Notes: generated by a model from the letters alone, not told the origin. DNA of 64,000 bases from Streptomyces asoensis (GCF_013085465.1 NZ_CP049838.1:3286001-3350000), one strand, 5' to 3'; shown: positions 51,739 to 60,859, counted from the stretch's first letter. Program-made: numbers and translations.

Positions 51739-52767
51739 ATGCCGCACTGGTCCGTCTACACCGGGAACAGCGAGCCGCACGACGGCATCGACCGGCTGCC
51801 CGCGCCGCCGCCCTGGCGGGCGTTCGACGGCGAACCCGTCGTGCCGCCGCCCCGGGACGCCGACGACGAGGCGGCCGTCTCCCCCGACCGCGTCCACCGC
51901 GCCCGCTCGTACGTCGCCACCCCGGAGAGCGTAGAACTCGTCAACGCGGCCCTGGTGCTGCGCCGCCCGCTGCTGGTCACCGGTCCACCGGGCACCGGCA
52001 AGTCCTCCCTGGCGTACGCGGTGGCGCGCGAGCTGGGTCTCGGCCCGGTGCTGCGCTGGAACATCACCAGCCGCTCCACGCTGGCCGACGGCCTCTACCA
52101 GTACGACCCGCTGTCCCGGCTGTACGCCGCCCGGCAGGCGGCGTTGCGTGAACGGGACGGGGACGCCGGGGGCGGGGTCGAGGACCATCTGCGCCTCGGC
52201 CCCCTCGGCACGGCCCTGCTGCCCTACGAGCGCCCCCGCGCGCTCCTCGTCGACGAGGTCGACAAGAGCGACCTCGACCTGCCCAACGACCTGCTGAACG
52301 TCCTGGAGGAGGGCCAGTACGAGATCCCCGAACTCATGCGCGCGGCCCGGCACTCCGCCGAGGACGTCACCGCCGGGGTCCTGGCCGACGGCTCGGACGA
52401 CCCGGTCGCCGTCACCCGGGGCCGGGTGCGCTGCCGCGCCTTCCCGTTCGTCGTCCTGACCAGCAACGGCGAGCGTGAGTTCCCGCCCGCCTTCCTGCGC
52501 CGCTGTGTCCGGCTGAAGCTGCGCCGCCCCGGCCGCGAACAGCTCACCGAGATCGTCCGGGCCCACCTCGACACCCCGCCGGGCGAGGCGGAACACCTCA
52601 TCGACCGCTTCCTGACCCGCGCCGCCGACGGCGAACTCGCCACCGACCAGCTGCTGAACGCGCTCTACCTCACCGGAGTCGCCGGTCTGGACGCCGCCTC
52701 CCGCGACGCACTGGCGGAGCGACTGATGCCGTACCTCAGCGCCACGGCGGACGGCGATGGCTTCTGA
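51739..52767 (+). CDS. MoxR-type AAA+ ATPase
   Basis: This 342-residue AAA+ protein has Walker A LVTGPPGTGKSSLAYAVA (near residue 80), Walker B ALLVDEVDKSDLDLPNDLL (near 168), sensor 1 in FVVLTSNGEREFPPAF and an arginine-finger region FLRRCVRLKL. MoxR ATPases remodel partners carrying vWA-like domains. GGAGAACC precedes the ATG. It lies directly between the trypsin-VMAP and SAV_2336 genes and shares a short overlap region with the latter, so it is probably the NTP-dependent switch of the system. Confidence 0.9.
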   Translation: MPHWSVYTGNSEPHDGIDRLPAPPPWRAFDGEPVVPPPRDADDEAAVSPDRVHRARSYVATPESVELVNAALVLRRPLLVTGPPGTGKSSLAYAVARELGLGPVLRWNITSRSTLADGLYQYDPLSRLYAARQAALRERDGDAGGGVEDHLRLGPLGTALLPYERPRALLVDEVDKSDLDLPNDLLNVLEEGQYEIPELMRAARHSAEDVTAGVLADGSDDPVAVTRGRVRCRAFPFVVLTSNGEREFPPAFLRRCVRLKLRRPGREQLTEIVRAHLDTPPGEAEHLIDRFLTRAADGELATDQLLNALYLTGVAGLDAASRDALAERLMPYLSATADGDGF

Positions 52768-52786
52768 GGAGACACCGGGGGGTGAC

Positions 52787-55700
52787 ATGTCCGCCCTGGA
52801 CCGGCTGACCGCGCTGCTGACGGCCGCGGCGGACACCACGCCCACCCCCCGCGAGCTGGCCGAACTGCTGTGGCTCGCCGGGCTGTCGAGCGACCCGGAG
52901 GAGCCGTCGGAACCGATACAGCCGGCAGCGCCGGACGCGGCGGCCGCGCAGGCCGATCGGGACACCGGCGGTACGCCTGACGACGCGGCCGGCAGCACGC
53001 CCGACAGCGCGGCCGACCGTACGGCCGGGAGTGCGTCGCCCAAGTCCGCGCCCGCCGACCCGGCCGACCGTGTCCCCCTCCACCTCCCCACGCCCGCGCC
53101 GGCCGCCGGTTCCGGTGGCGACGCCGGTGGCGGCGGCGCCGGGAGCCGTCCCGTCCTCGCGCCCGCGCCCGCGATGCTCCCGCACCCCCTCGCCCTCCAG
53201 CGGGCCCTGCGCCCGCTGAAGCGCACGGTGCCCTCGGCGCGCGCCCGCCTCCTCGACGAGCGGGCGACGGCCGACCGCATCGCGCGGCTGGGCGCCCACC
53301 CGGACGTCTGGCTGCCCGTGCTGCGTCCCGCGCGCGACCGCTGGCTGCGGCTCAACCTCGTCCACGACACCGGCCCGACGATGCCGGTCTGGCGGCCCCT
53401 GGTCCGTGAACTGCACACCGTCCTCGCCCAGTCGGGCGTCTTCCGGACGGTCACCTCGCACCCGGCCACGCCCGACGGCGAGGCCCGGCAGGTGCCCGCC
53501 CCGGCGGACGGCCGGACGGTCACCCTGATCGTGAGCGACTGCATGGGCCCGCAATGGCGCCCCGGCCCGGCGGGCGAGCGCTGGTACCGGACCCTGCGGC
53601 ACTGGGCGACCCGGATGCCGCTGGCCGTCGTACAGCCGCTCCCGGAGCACCTGTGGCCCACGACGGCCCTCCCGGCCGAGCCGGGTCTGCTCTTCTCCGC
53701 GACCCGGGCGGCCCCGCTCTCCGCGCTCACGTTCACGCCGTACGACCCGGAGACCGCGCCCCGGCCCGGCGCGGCCCTCCCGCTCCCCGTCCTGGAGCCG
53801 GGCGCGCCCTGGCTGGCCAACTGGGCGGCGCTGGTCGCGAGTCCGGGCGGGGCGCACACCCCGGGTGCGGTGGCCTGGCTGCCGCCGGCGCCCGTCCCGC
53901 CCGGGTCCGCCGGGCCGGAGGCCGCCGACCCGGCCTCCCTGCCCGCCCAGGACCTGGTGCTGCGTTTCCGCGCCACCGCCTCCCGGGAGGCCTTCCGGCT
54001 GGCCGGCCACCTGGCTCTGGCCGTCCCCTCGGTTCCGGTGATGCGCCTCGTCCAACGTGCCGTGAACCGCGACCCGCGCCCCCAGCACCTGGCCGAGGTG
54101 ATCCTCAGCGGCATGCTGACCACCGTCCCGGGTCCGCCCGGCTCGTACGACTTCCGCCCCGGCGTACGCGACCTGCTGCTGCGTACCCTGCCGCGCACGA
54201 CACGCGGCCGCACCCGCGAACTCCTGGACCGGATCGGCGGGTTGATCGACGAACGGGCGGGCCGCACGACGGGCGGGTTCCGCGCGGAGGCGGGCGGGGC
54301 CGACGGCACGGCCGGTGCGTTCGCGACGGTGAGCGCGGAGACGGTACGCAGGCTGGGCGGGGGCGTCGAGGAACCCCCGCGACAGCCCGCCGGGACGGCC
54401 ACCCTGCTCTTCGAGACCGCCACCGACCTCACCGCCCGCCCCGAAACCCGTATCACCCTCGAATACGCCGTCCACGAGGTCCTCGCCCGTGGCGATCTCA
54501 CGCCCCAGCAGTACGAGGTCCACGTACGCGCGAACGGGTACGTCGTCCGGATCCAGCCCGAGGCGTATCTCCTCCCGGTGCTGGCCGCCGCCCTGCGCTG
54601 GCTCCCCGGCCCGCTCGCCGAGCCGGCCGAACAGCCGCGTCTGCGGGTGACGTTCCAGGACGGGCCCGAGTCCCCCGCGCCCCCGCAGGGCGCCGCCCCC
54701 GTCCTCCTCACCGTCCCCCCGGCCCTCTACGCGGCCTTCGCCGACAGCTCCGCCGCCTCCGGCCCGCACCGCTTCCGGCCCCTGTTCGGCGACGCCCCGG
54801 ACGCCCCGCCGCTCGCCTGGTACTGCCCGCTGCCACCGGAGGAGGGCACGGCGGACCCGGCGGACGACCGGAACGGCGGCCGGAACCTGGTGCGCGGCCC
54901 TTTCCTCACCCGCGACCTCCGCCAGCTGGGCATCCCCGCGCCCGGCCGCACCGCGATCGTGCACACCCGTCCCGACAGCCCGCTCACCCTCCTCGACCCC
55001 GTCCTGCCCTACGGGGGCCGCCCGCCGCGTCCGGCGACGTACTACGAGGTCGACCTGACCCCGCAGCACGCCGTCGACCGGATCTCCCTGCCGAGCTCCG
55101 GGAAGGGCGTCTTCACCGCCGCCGTCGAGCTGACCTGGCGGGTCGACGACCCGGTGGCGTTCGTGCGGGCGGAGACCGCGGGCGTGCCCGAGCGGCTGCT
55201 GGCGCATCTGCTGGCAGCGGGCTCGCGCATCACCCGCCACCACTCCGTCCGCCGGGCGGCCGGCGCGCAGCGGGCCGTCAACTCCCAGCTCGGCAGGTGG
55301 CCGGTGCCAGGTCTGGCGGTGACCTGCGCGGTCACGCTCGCGCCGGACTACGCCCCGCCCCCCGAGGTGCGCCGGCCGGCCGGCCGCTCCGCACGCCCGC
55401 TCCAGGACCTGCTCGCCGACGCCGAGACCGTGCTGTTCGGCTTCGACGGCCCGCTGACCCGGCTGTTCACGGCGACGACCGCCCGTGCGGCCGCCCTCGA
55501 CCTGCTCGGCGTCGTCGCCGAACACCGCGACCCCGAGGACGCGCTGGCGGGCCGTCCGCTGGGCGACCCGGGCGCCACGGGCCGGGAGCTGTTCGTGCAC
55601 CCGCTGGACGTGCTGCGGGCCTTCGCCCAGGACCGGCTGGGCCCTCTGCTGCGGGACCGTCTCGACCGGCTGGAGCTGAGCGCCGTACCGGACGCGCCCA

Positions 55701-56095
55701 CGACGCACCACTCCGTCGTCCTCGTCCGCACCCTCCACGACACCGGGCGCCGGGTCGGGGTGGCCACGGACGTCTGTGAAGCGGCCGTCCACCGCTACCT
55801 GGAGTCCTACCGGCTTCCGCTGCCGGCCGGCGTCCACGGCCGCGACGACGACCTCGGCCGGCTCACGCCGAATCCGCACCGTCTGCTGCACGCCCTGCGG
55901 CCGCTCGACGCGCCCGCCGCCACCGGCGTCCTGATCGGCTCCACGCTCGCCGAGCTCGCCGCCGCCCGGGCGGCGGGTGTGCGCTTCCTCGGCCTCGCGC
56001 GCAATCCCACCGTCGAGCAGGCGCTGCACGGGGCGGGCTGTGACGCGGTGGTCACCTCCCTCACCCCGGTGCTGGAAGCGGCCCGCGCGCTGTAG
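52787..56095 (+). CDS. SAV_2336-type protein with a degenerate HAD-like C-terminal domain
   Basis: This is a 1102-residue protein. It starts ALDRLTALLTAAADTTPTPR, the SAV_2336 N-terminal type, followed by an Ala/Pro-rich linker. The segment about 170-290 (LRLNLVHDTGPTMPVWRPLV...TVTLIVSDCMGPQW) looks like a Rossmann-type vWA-like domain with an incomplete metal motif. The last 230 residues resemble haloacid-dehalogenase phosphatases, but motif I reads LFGFDGPL (Gly for the nucleophilic Asp) and the late motif reads LIGSTLAEL (Ser for Asp), so it is probably not catalytic. ATG 52787 with GGGGGGTG is chosen over ATG 52757. It is the last gene of the VMAP-like operon. Confidence 0.78.
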   Translation: MSALDRLTALLTAAADTTPTPRELAELLWLAGLSSDPEEPSEPIQPAAPDAAAAQADRDTGGTPDDAAGSTPDSAADRTAGSASPKSAPADPADRVPLHLPTPAPAAGSGGDAGGGGAGSRPVLAPAPAMLPHPLALQRALRPLKRTVPSARARLLDERATADRIARLGAHPDVWLPVLRPARDRWLRLNLVHDTGPTMPVWRPLVRELHTVLAQSGVFRTVTSHPATPDGEARQVPAPADGRTVTLIVSDCMGPQWRPGPAGERWYRTLRHWATRMPLAVVQPLPEHLWPTTALPAEPGLLFSATRAAPLSALTFTPYDPETAPRPGAALPLPVLEPGAPWLANWAALVASPGGAHTPGAVAWLPPAPVPPGSAGPEAADPASLPAQDLVLRFRATASREAFRLAGHLALAVPSVPVMRLVQRAVNRDPRPQHLAEVILSGMLTTVPGPPGSYDFRPGVRDLLLRTLPRTTRGRTRELLDRIGGLIDERAGRTTGGFRAEAGGADGTAGAFATVSAETVRRLGGGVEEPPRQPAGTATLLFETATDLTARPETRITLEYAVHEVLARGDLTPQQYEVHVRANGYVVRIQPEAYLLPVLAAALRWLPGPLAEPAEQPRLRVTFQDGPESPAPPQGAAPVLLTVPPALYAAFADSSAASGPHRFRPLFGDAPDAPPLAWYCPLPPEEGTADPADDRNGGRNLVRGPFLTRDLRQLGIPAPGRTAIVHTRPDSPLTLLDPVLPYGGRPPRPATYYEVDLTPQHAVDRISLPSSGKGVFTAAVELTWRVDDPVAFVRAETAGVPERLLAHLLAAGSRITRHHSVRRAAGAQRAVNSQLGRWPVPGLAVTCAVTLAPDYAPPPEVRRPAGRSARPLQDLLADAETVLFGFDGPLTRLFTATTARAAALDLLGVVAEHRDPEDALAGRPLGDPGATGRELFVHPLDVLRAFAQDRLGPLLRDRLDRLELSAVPDAPTTHHSVVLVRTLHDTGRRVGVATDVCEAAVHRYLESYRLPLPAGVHGRDDDLGRLTPNPHRLLHALRPLDAPAATGVLIGSTLAELAAARAAGVRFLGLARNPTVEQALHGAGCDAVVTSLTPVLEAARAL

Positions 56096-56224
56096 CGCCG
56101 GCCGAACCGGGCGATGCACCGTCACGGGCGGCGGTACCGACGAATCTCGACACGGGGCGTGGCCAACTGACCTACGCTGACGGGGATTTGACGATCTCAT
56201 GGAGATTTCTGGGGGGAAATACGC

Positions 56225-57715
56225 ATGTCCATCACACCGTCAAGACGTACCGTCCTGCGCGGACTCACGGTCACCGGAGCCGCGGTGATCGGCTTCGATC
56301 CCGGCGCCCGCAGCTGGGCCGCGACCACGGCCGAGGCGGACTCCGAGGCCGTCACCGAACTGGCCAGGGTTCCCCGGCTGGACGGCACGCTCGTCACGGA
56401 CGACCTCACACTCACGGCGGCGGCCGACGACTACGGACACATCGTGCACCGGCGCCCGTCGGCGGTCCTGCGCCCGGGCTCGGTCCGTGACGTCGTCGCC
56501 ATGGTCCGCTTCTGCAACGACCACTGTCTGCCGGTCGCGCCGCGCGGCCAGGGACACGCCCCGTTCGGTCAGGCGCAGGTGGAAGGCGGTCTGGTCATCG
56601 AGACCGCGACACTCGCGGACATCGGCCCGCTGGGCCCCGACAGCACCACCGTCACCGTCGGCGCGGGCGCCAGGTGGAGCACGGTCGCCCAGGCCACGCT
56701 CGCGCACGGCCTCACCCCGCCCGTCTTCACCGACTACCTCGAGCTCTCCGTCGGCGGCACCCTGTCGGTGGGCGGTCTGGGCGGCCAGGCCCACCGGTAC
56801 GGCGCCCAGGTCGACAACGTGACCGAACTGCGGGTCGTCACCGGGGCGGGCGAGCTGGTGCGCTGTTCCCCGTCCCGGCGCGCCGACCTCTTCCACGCCG
56901 TCCTGGCCGGCCTCGGCCAGTGCGCCGTCATCGTCGAGGCCACCCTGCGCCTGGTCCCCGCACCCGAGACCGTACGGCGCTACCAGCTGACCTACGACGA
57001 CCTGGCGGTCTTCCTCGACGACCAGCGCCTCCTGGTCCAGGACGGCCGTTTCGACTACGTCGAGGGACAGGTCCACGCGGACGCCGCCGGAGCGTTCGGG
57101 GTCTACGTCCTGGAGGCGGTGGCCTACGGTCCGCCGGTGGGGCCCGCGCCGGACGACACGGCGCTGCTGCGCGGTCTGCGCCACGACCCCGCGAGCGCCC
57201 AGTCCACCGACCAGCCCTACTACGACTTCCTCGACCGGCTGGCCCCCGTCATCGCCGCCATGAAGGCGGCCGGCATCTGGACGTACGCCCACCCCTGGCT
57301 CAACCTCATGCTGCCCGGCGCCTCCGCCGCGGCCCTCGGCGCGCGGATCCTGGGCGGGCTCACCCCGGCCGACGCGGGCCCCGGGGCCGTCATCCTCTTC
57401 TACCCCCTGCGCGGCGACCGCCTCACCACCCCGCTGCTGCGTACCTCCGACGACGCCGTGTCGTACCTCTTCGACGTGCTGAGCGCCGCTCCGCCGGACG
57501 ACACCGCCGCCGTCGACCGTCTCCTGGCGACCAACCGCGCCGCCTACGAGGCCACCGCCGCGGCCGGCGGCACCCACTACCCCGTCGGCAGCATCCCCTT
57601 CACGCCCGCCGACTGGCGCACCCACTTCGGCCCGGCCTGGCCGGCACTGGAGTCGGCGAAGCGGACGTACGACCCGCAAGGGATCCTCGTCCCGGGTCAG
57701 GGCATCTTCGGCTGA
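56225..57715 (+). CDS. Tat-exported cytokinin-dehydrogenase-like FAD oxidase
   Basis: This 496-residue vanillyl-alcohol-oxidase-family flavoprotein has a twin-arginine signal (SRRTVLRGLTVTGAAVIG). FAD region: APRGQGHAPFGQAQVEGGLV, with His111 at the position that is covalently flavinylated in cytokinin dehydrogenases. The next block, FTDYLELSVGGTLSVGGLGG, contains Asp170, matching the catalytic Asp of maize CKX1 (SWTDYLYLTVGGTLS), and continues QAHRYGAQVDNV. The substrate domain has TYAHPWLNLMLPGA, as in plant CKX. These enzymes remove the side chain of cytokinins such as isopentenyladenine. Other exported oxidases of this fold are possible. GGGGGG lies about 8 bases before the ATG. Confidence 0.82.
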   Translation: MSITPSRRTVLRGLTVTGAAVIGFDPGARSWAATTAEADSEAVTELARVPRLDGTLVTDDLTLTAAADDYGHIVHRRPSAVLRPGSVRDVVAMVRFCNDHCLPVAPRGQGHAPFGQAQVEGGLVIETATLADIGPLGPDSTTVTVGAGARWSTVAQATLAHGLTPPVFTDYLELSVGGTLSVGGLGGQAHRYGAQVDNVTELRVVTGAGELVRCSPSRRADLFHAVLAGLGQCAVIVEATLRLVPAPETVRRYQLTYDDLAVFLDDQRLLVQDGRFDYVEGQVHADAAGAFGVYVLEAVAYGPPVGPAPDDTALLRGLRHDPASAQSTDQPYYDFLDRLAPVIAAMKAAGIWTYAHPWLNLMLPGASAAALGARILGGLTPADAGPGAVILFYPLRGDRLTTPLLRTSDDAVSYLFDVLSAAPPDDTAAVDRLLATNRAAYEATAAAGGTHYPVGSIPFTPADWRTHFGPAWPALESAKRTYDPQGILVPGQGIFG

Positions 57716-57934
57716 TCCGGCCGCGCGCCTCCCCGGCCTGACTGTATTTCATACTTACGTTGGGCAGGTGAGACAAAACCCCCATACGGGCGCGCCTCGC
57801 CCGGCCCACCAGAACAGGCGGCCCCCTCCCCGCCCGCGCACTATGCGAAGGAGGCCGACCGCCCGGCGGCCCACACGCGAGGGGCCCTCCGGCCCGGCGA
57901 GCCCCCACGGTCTGTGCTCTCGGGAGGATCTGCC

Positions 57935-58972
57935 ATGACCGCCAGTCTGGAGCAGCTGCGCCGCTGCCACTTCGCCGTCGACCTGGGAGCGGCGCGGACG
58001 CGGGTGTACGTGAAGGGGGCCGGGCTCGTCGTCGACCAGCCGTCGGCCGCCGCGGTGAACACCCGCACGGGCGCCCTGATCGCGGTCGGCGAGTTCGCAG
58101 AGAAGATGACCGGGCGCACGCCGCACTACATCCGCGTCGTGCGCCCGGTCTCCGGCGGCACGGTCGTCGACATCGAGATGGCGCAGCGCATGCTGCGCCA
58201 TCTCCTCGGCGACAAGATCCGCCGCCAGCTGCGCCGCAAGCCGTTCCTGCGTGCCGCCGCCTGCACCCCGCACGACGCCGACCCGCTCGCCCAGCGCGCC
58301 GCGATCGAGACCCTGGTGGGCCTCGGCGCCCGCCGCGTGGAACTCGTCGACACCCTGATCGCCGCCGCCGTCGGCTGCGGGCTGCCCGTCGAACGCCCCG
58401 AGGCCACCATGATCATGGTGTGCGGGGCGGCCGCCACCCAGGTCGCCGTACTCTCCCTCGGCTCGATCGTGACCGCAGAGCGGATCCCGGTGGGCGGTGA
58501 GGCCGTGGACCACGCGATCGTCCAGCACCTGCGCCACGAGCACGAGTTGATGCTGCCCAGCCAGTCCGTCCGGCCCTTGCAGGTCGCCCTCTCCGGCAAC
58601 GGCCTCACCTCGCAGGGCCCCGCGTCCACCGAGATCCACGGGCGGGACGTCGCCACCGGCCTCGCCCGTTCCGTGCAGGTCGACACCGCGGCCGTACGGG
58701 ACGCCATCGAGACCCCGCTGACCGCCGTGCTCGACGGCATCGGCAGGGTGCTGCGCGAGTGCCCGCCCGACCTGGTCGCCGACCTCGCCGACCGCGGGAT
58801 CATGATGGTCGGCGGTTCCGCCCTGCTGCCGGGCTTCGACCAGATGCTGCGTCAGGCCACCGGGATGCCGGTGCACATCGCGGATCGGCCCGACATCTGC
58901 GCCGCGCAGGGCCTGGGCGCCATGCTGGAGGGCAAGATCGAGCCGCTGACCCTGGACCCGCTGGGCGCCTGA
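57935..58972 (+). CDS. mbl: MreB/Mbl-like bacterial actin
   Basis: This 345-residue actin-fold ATPase has phosphate-1 loop FAVDLGAARTRVYVKG, connect region VRPVSGGTVVDIEMAQRMLR and adenosine/phosphate-2 elements IMMVGGSALLPGFDQMLRQA. It is close in type to the second MreB-like protein (Mbl, SCO2451) of S. coelicolor, which lies a few genes from matB there; the distance here is similar. Mbl works with MreB in spore-wall synthesis. The phosphate-2 stretch (IMVCGAAATQVAVLSLG) replaces the usual DIGGGTTE pattern, as in divergent actinobacterial Mbl. GGGAGGATC precedes the ATG. Confidence 0.85.
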   Translation: MTASLEQLRRCHFAVDLGAARTRVYVKGAGLVVDQPSAAAVNTRTGALIAVGEFAEKMTGRTPHYIRVVRPVSGGTVVDIEMAQRMLRHLLGDKIRRQLRRKPFLRAAACTPHDADPLAQRAAIETLVGLGARRVELVDTLIAAAVGCGLPVERPEATMIMVCGAAATQVAVLSLGSIVTAERIPVGGEAVDHAIVQHLRHEHELMLPSQSVRPLQVALSGNGLTSQGPASTEIHGRDVATGLARSVQVDTAAVRDAIETPLTAVLDGIGRVLRECPPDLVADLADRGIMMVGGSALLPGFDQMLRQATGMPVHIADRPDICAAQGLGAMLEGKIEPLTLDPLGA

Positions 58973-59022
58973 GCCCGGGGACCGGCCGCCGCGGGCGCCG
59001 GTGTGAGCGCGGCCTGCGTCCC

Positions 59023-59051
59023 TTGCCACCCCAGAACTCCTTCGTTAAAAT
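59023..59051 (+). promoter_or_regulatory. Promoter of the ketosynthase cluster
   Basis: TTGCCA (59023-59028), a 17-bp spacer and TAAAAT (59046-59051) form a good vegetative-type promoter in an AT-richer island (about 59035-59100). The leader to the ketosynthase start is about 95 nt. Confidence 0.65.
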
Positions 59052-59153
59052 ACGATTGCTGTATGCAAATAGAATTTCGATCGGCACATCGCGGTTACGC
59101 GGGTCACGCGGAGCTTCGCTCAGAGCGTTTATCGGAACACCGGGGGGATTTAA

Positions 59154-60314
59154 TTGGGGGGTTTCCGCAGAGCCGACCGCGATCGGACCGTGTGCATCAC
59201 CGGAATGAGCTGGACCACAGCACTGGGTGACGGTCTCGACGAGGTGTGGCAGCAGCTGACGAGCGGCCGCGTCGGCATCCGGGAGTCGGCGGGTGACGGC
59301 CGTCCGCCCGCCGCCCTCCTGACGGACGGCGGACCGTCCGGACCTCCGTCCGAGCGGCAGATCTCGCTCGCCGTGACCACCGCGTCCGCCGCCCTGCGCG
59401 ACGCCGACTGCCCGGCCGGGGACGTCGAGACGCTGGTGCTCGGCAGCAGCCTCGGCCCGCACCTGGACGACGCCGCCGAGACCTCGCCGCACACCCTGAC
59501 GTCCGCCGTCGCCGACCGGCTGGGGGTGGCCGGGTCCGCCTCGGTGAGCACCGCCTGCTCCTCCGGCGCCGACGCCGTCCTGGCCGGCGCGGCCCTGCTC
59601 ACCGGCGGCGAGGCGGAACGCTGTCTGTGCGGCGGCATCGACCTGCTCACCGACGGCAAGCTCCTCGGACACCGGGCGCTCGGCACCCTCGCGGCGTCCG
59701 GCACCGTCCGCCCCTTCGACATCGACCGCGACGGCACCCTCTTCGGCGAGGGCGCCGGCTTCCTGCTGCTGGAGACCCGGGCCGCGGCCACGGCGCGCGG
59801 CGCCCGGATCCTGGGCGAGCTGCGCGGCTGGGGCGCGTCCAACGACGGCACAGGGCCGACCGCCCCCGACGAGACCGGGGCCGGCGCGGTCCTCGCCGTG
59901 CGGCGCGCCCTGGCCAGGGCCGGGGCCGACGCCCGGGACATCGCGGTGATCAACGCCCACGGCACCGGCACCCGCGCCAACGACACGGCGGAGGCGGCCT
60001 GCTACAGCAGCGTCTTCGGCCCGGAGTCGGAGGCGGTCGTGTTCGCCACCAAGCCGGCCTTCGGCCACACCCTCGGCGCCACCGGCGCCCTGGAGGCCAT
60101 CGCCACGCTCCTCGCACTGCGGCACGGCACCGTGCCCCCGCTCCCGCACACCCGCAAGGTCATGCCGGAACTGGCCCTGCCGCTGGCCGCGGACGGCCCC
60201 CGGGAGTTCACCGGCTCCCTCGGCATCAGCCTCACCCTCGGCTTCGGCGGCTTCAACACCTGCCTGCTGCTGGCGGCTGCCGAGCCGCGGACCGCGGTCG
60301 GGGGCGCCGCGTGA
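59154..60314 (+). CDS. Beta-ketoacyl synthase (ketosynthase)
   Basis: This 386-residue thiolase-fold condensing enzyme has the Cys-His-His triad: Cys135 in VSTACSSGADAVL, His269 in VINAHGTGTRAND and His305 in KPAFGHTLGATGALEA. FGEGAGFLLLE and the ending LTLGFGGFNTCLLL are also typical. The TTG at 59154, after GGGGGG, is used because it gives a normal N-terminal extension; GTG 59190 is the alternative. It is closest in look to stand-alone FabF-type enzymes of polyketide or aryl-polyene pathways. The gene overlaps a second, shorter ketosynthase-like gene by 4 bp. Confidence 0.85.
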   Translation: MGGFRRADRDRTVCITGMSWTTALGDGLDEVWQQLTSGRVGIRESAGDGRPPAALLTDGGPSGPPSERQISLAVTTASAALRDADCPAGDVETLVLGSSLGPHLDDAAETSPHTLTSAVADRLGVAGSASVSTACSSGADAVLAGAALLTGGEAERCLCGGIDLLTDGKLLGHRALGTLAASGTVRPFDIDRDGTLFGEGAGFLLLETRAAATARGARILGELRGWGASNDGTGPTAPDETGAGAVLAVRRALARAGADARDIAVINAHGTGTRANDTAEAACYSSVFGPESEAVVFATKPAFGHTLGATGALEAIATLLALRHGTVPPLPHTRKVMPELALPLAADGPREFTGSLGISLTLGFGGFNTCLLLAAAEPRTAVGGAA

Positions 60315-60859
60315 ACCCGGCCCAGTGGTGCCCCGCGGGAGCCGTGATCACCGGCTCCGCCCTGGTCGAGGCCGACGACCCGGGCACGGTCGCGCGCCGC
60401 GTCCCCGGGGTGTACGCCGACCCCGTGGCCTGGCTGATGGCCGAGACCGTGGCGGCCGCGCTGGAGAACTGCGGCGGTGCCGCGCCGAGCCGTCCCGAGG
60501 AGGTCGGGGTGATCGGGGTGAGCGAGCAGTCCACGCGCCACACCCTGCGCGCGCTCGCCGAGTCGGTCTCCCGCGGCCGGGTCTCCCCCATGCGGTTCGC
60601 GGGCGCCGGAGCGGGCTCGCTCGTCGGCGTCGTCTGCTCGGCGTTCGGCTTCCACGGGCCGGTGTCGATGCTGCCCATGCCCCTCACCCCGGCCGTGCCG
60701 CTCACCAGAGCACTGTGCGGCGACTGGCTGCTCGGCGACCCGCCGAGCGCCGCACACGTCCTGGTCGTCACCCACGAAGTCGACGACGAAGGCAAGCACC
60801 GGGCGCACTGCCTGGTCGTCAGTGGGCCGACGCCCACGCGGAGGCCCCGGAGAACATGA
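60311..60859 (+). CDS. Short ketosynthase-like protein, probably non-catalytic
   Basis: This 182-residue protein has features of the N-terminal half of a thiolase-fold synthase (AVITGSALVEADDPGTVARR, EEVGVIGVSEQSTRHTLRAL, VSPMRFAGAGAGSLVGVVCS). At the nucleophile position the residue pattern is AGAGAGS rather than ACSSG, and the C-terminal half with both histidines is missing. The frame is intact, with 4-bp overlaps on both sides, so it looks selected rather than broken. It may be a partner subunit of the adjacent ketosynthase, in the manner of a chain-length factor. Confidence 0.65.
   Translation: MNPAQWCPAGAVITGSALVEADDPGTVARRVPGVYADPVAWLMAETVAAALENCGGAAPSRPEEVGVIGVSEQSTRHTLRALAESVSRGRVSPMRFAGAGAGSLVGVVCSAFGFHGPVSMLPMPLTPAVPLTRALCGDWLLGDPPSAAHVLVVTHEVDDEGKHRAHCLVVSGPTPTRRPRRT

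Noticed and set aside
50656..54711. Very long open frame (1351 codons) on the minus strand
   Set aside because: It lies opposite the trypsin, MoxR and SAV_2336 genes, is dominated by Arg/Ser/Gly/Pro, and exists only because high-GC genes leave antisense frames open.
52736..56200. Minus-strand open frame of 1154 codons
   Set aside because: It is antisense to the SAV_2336 gene, with low-complexity Gly/Arg/Gln/Val composition and no recognisable domain or ribosome-binding site.
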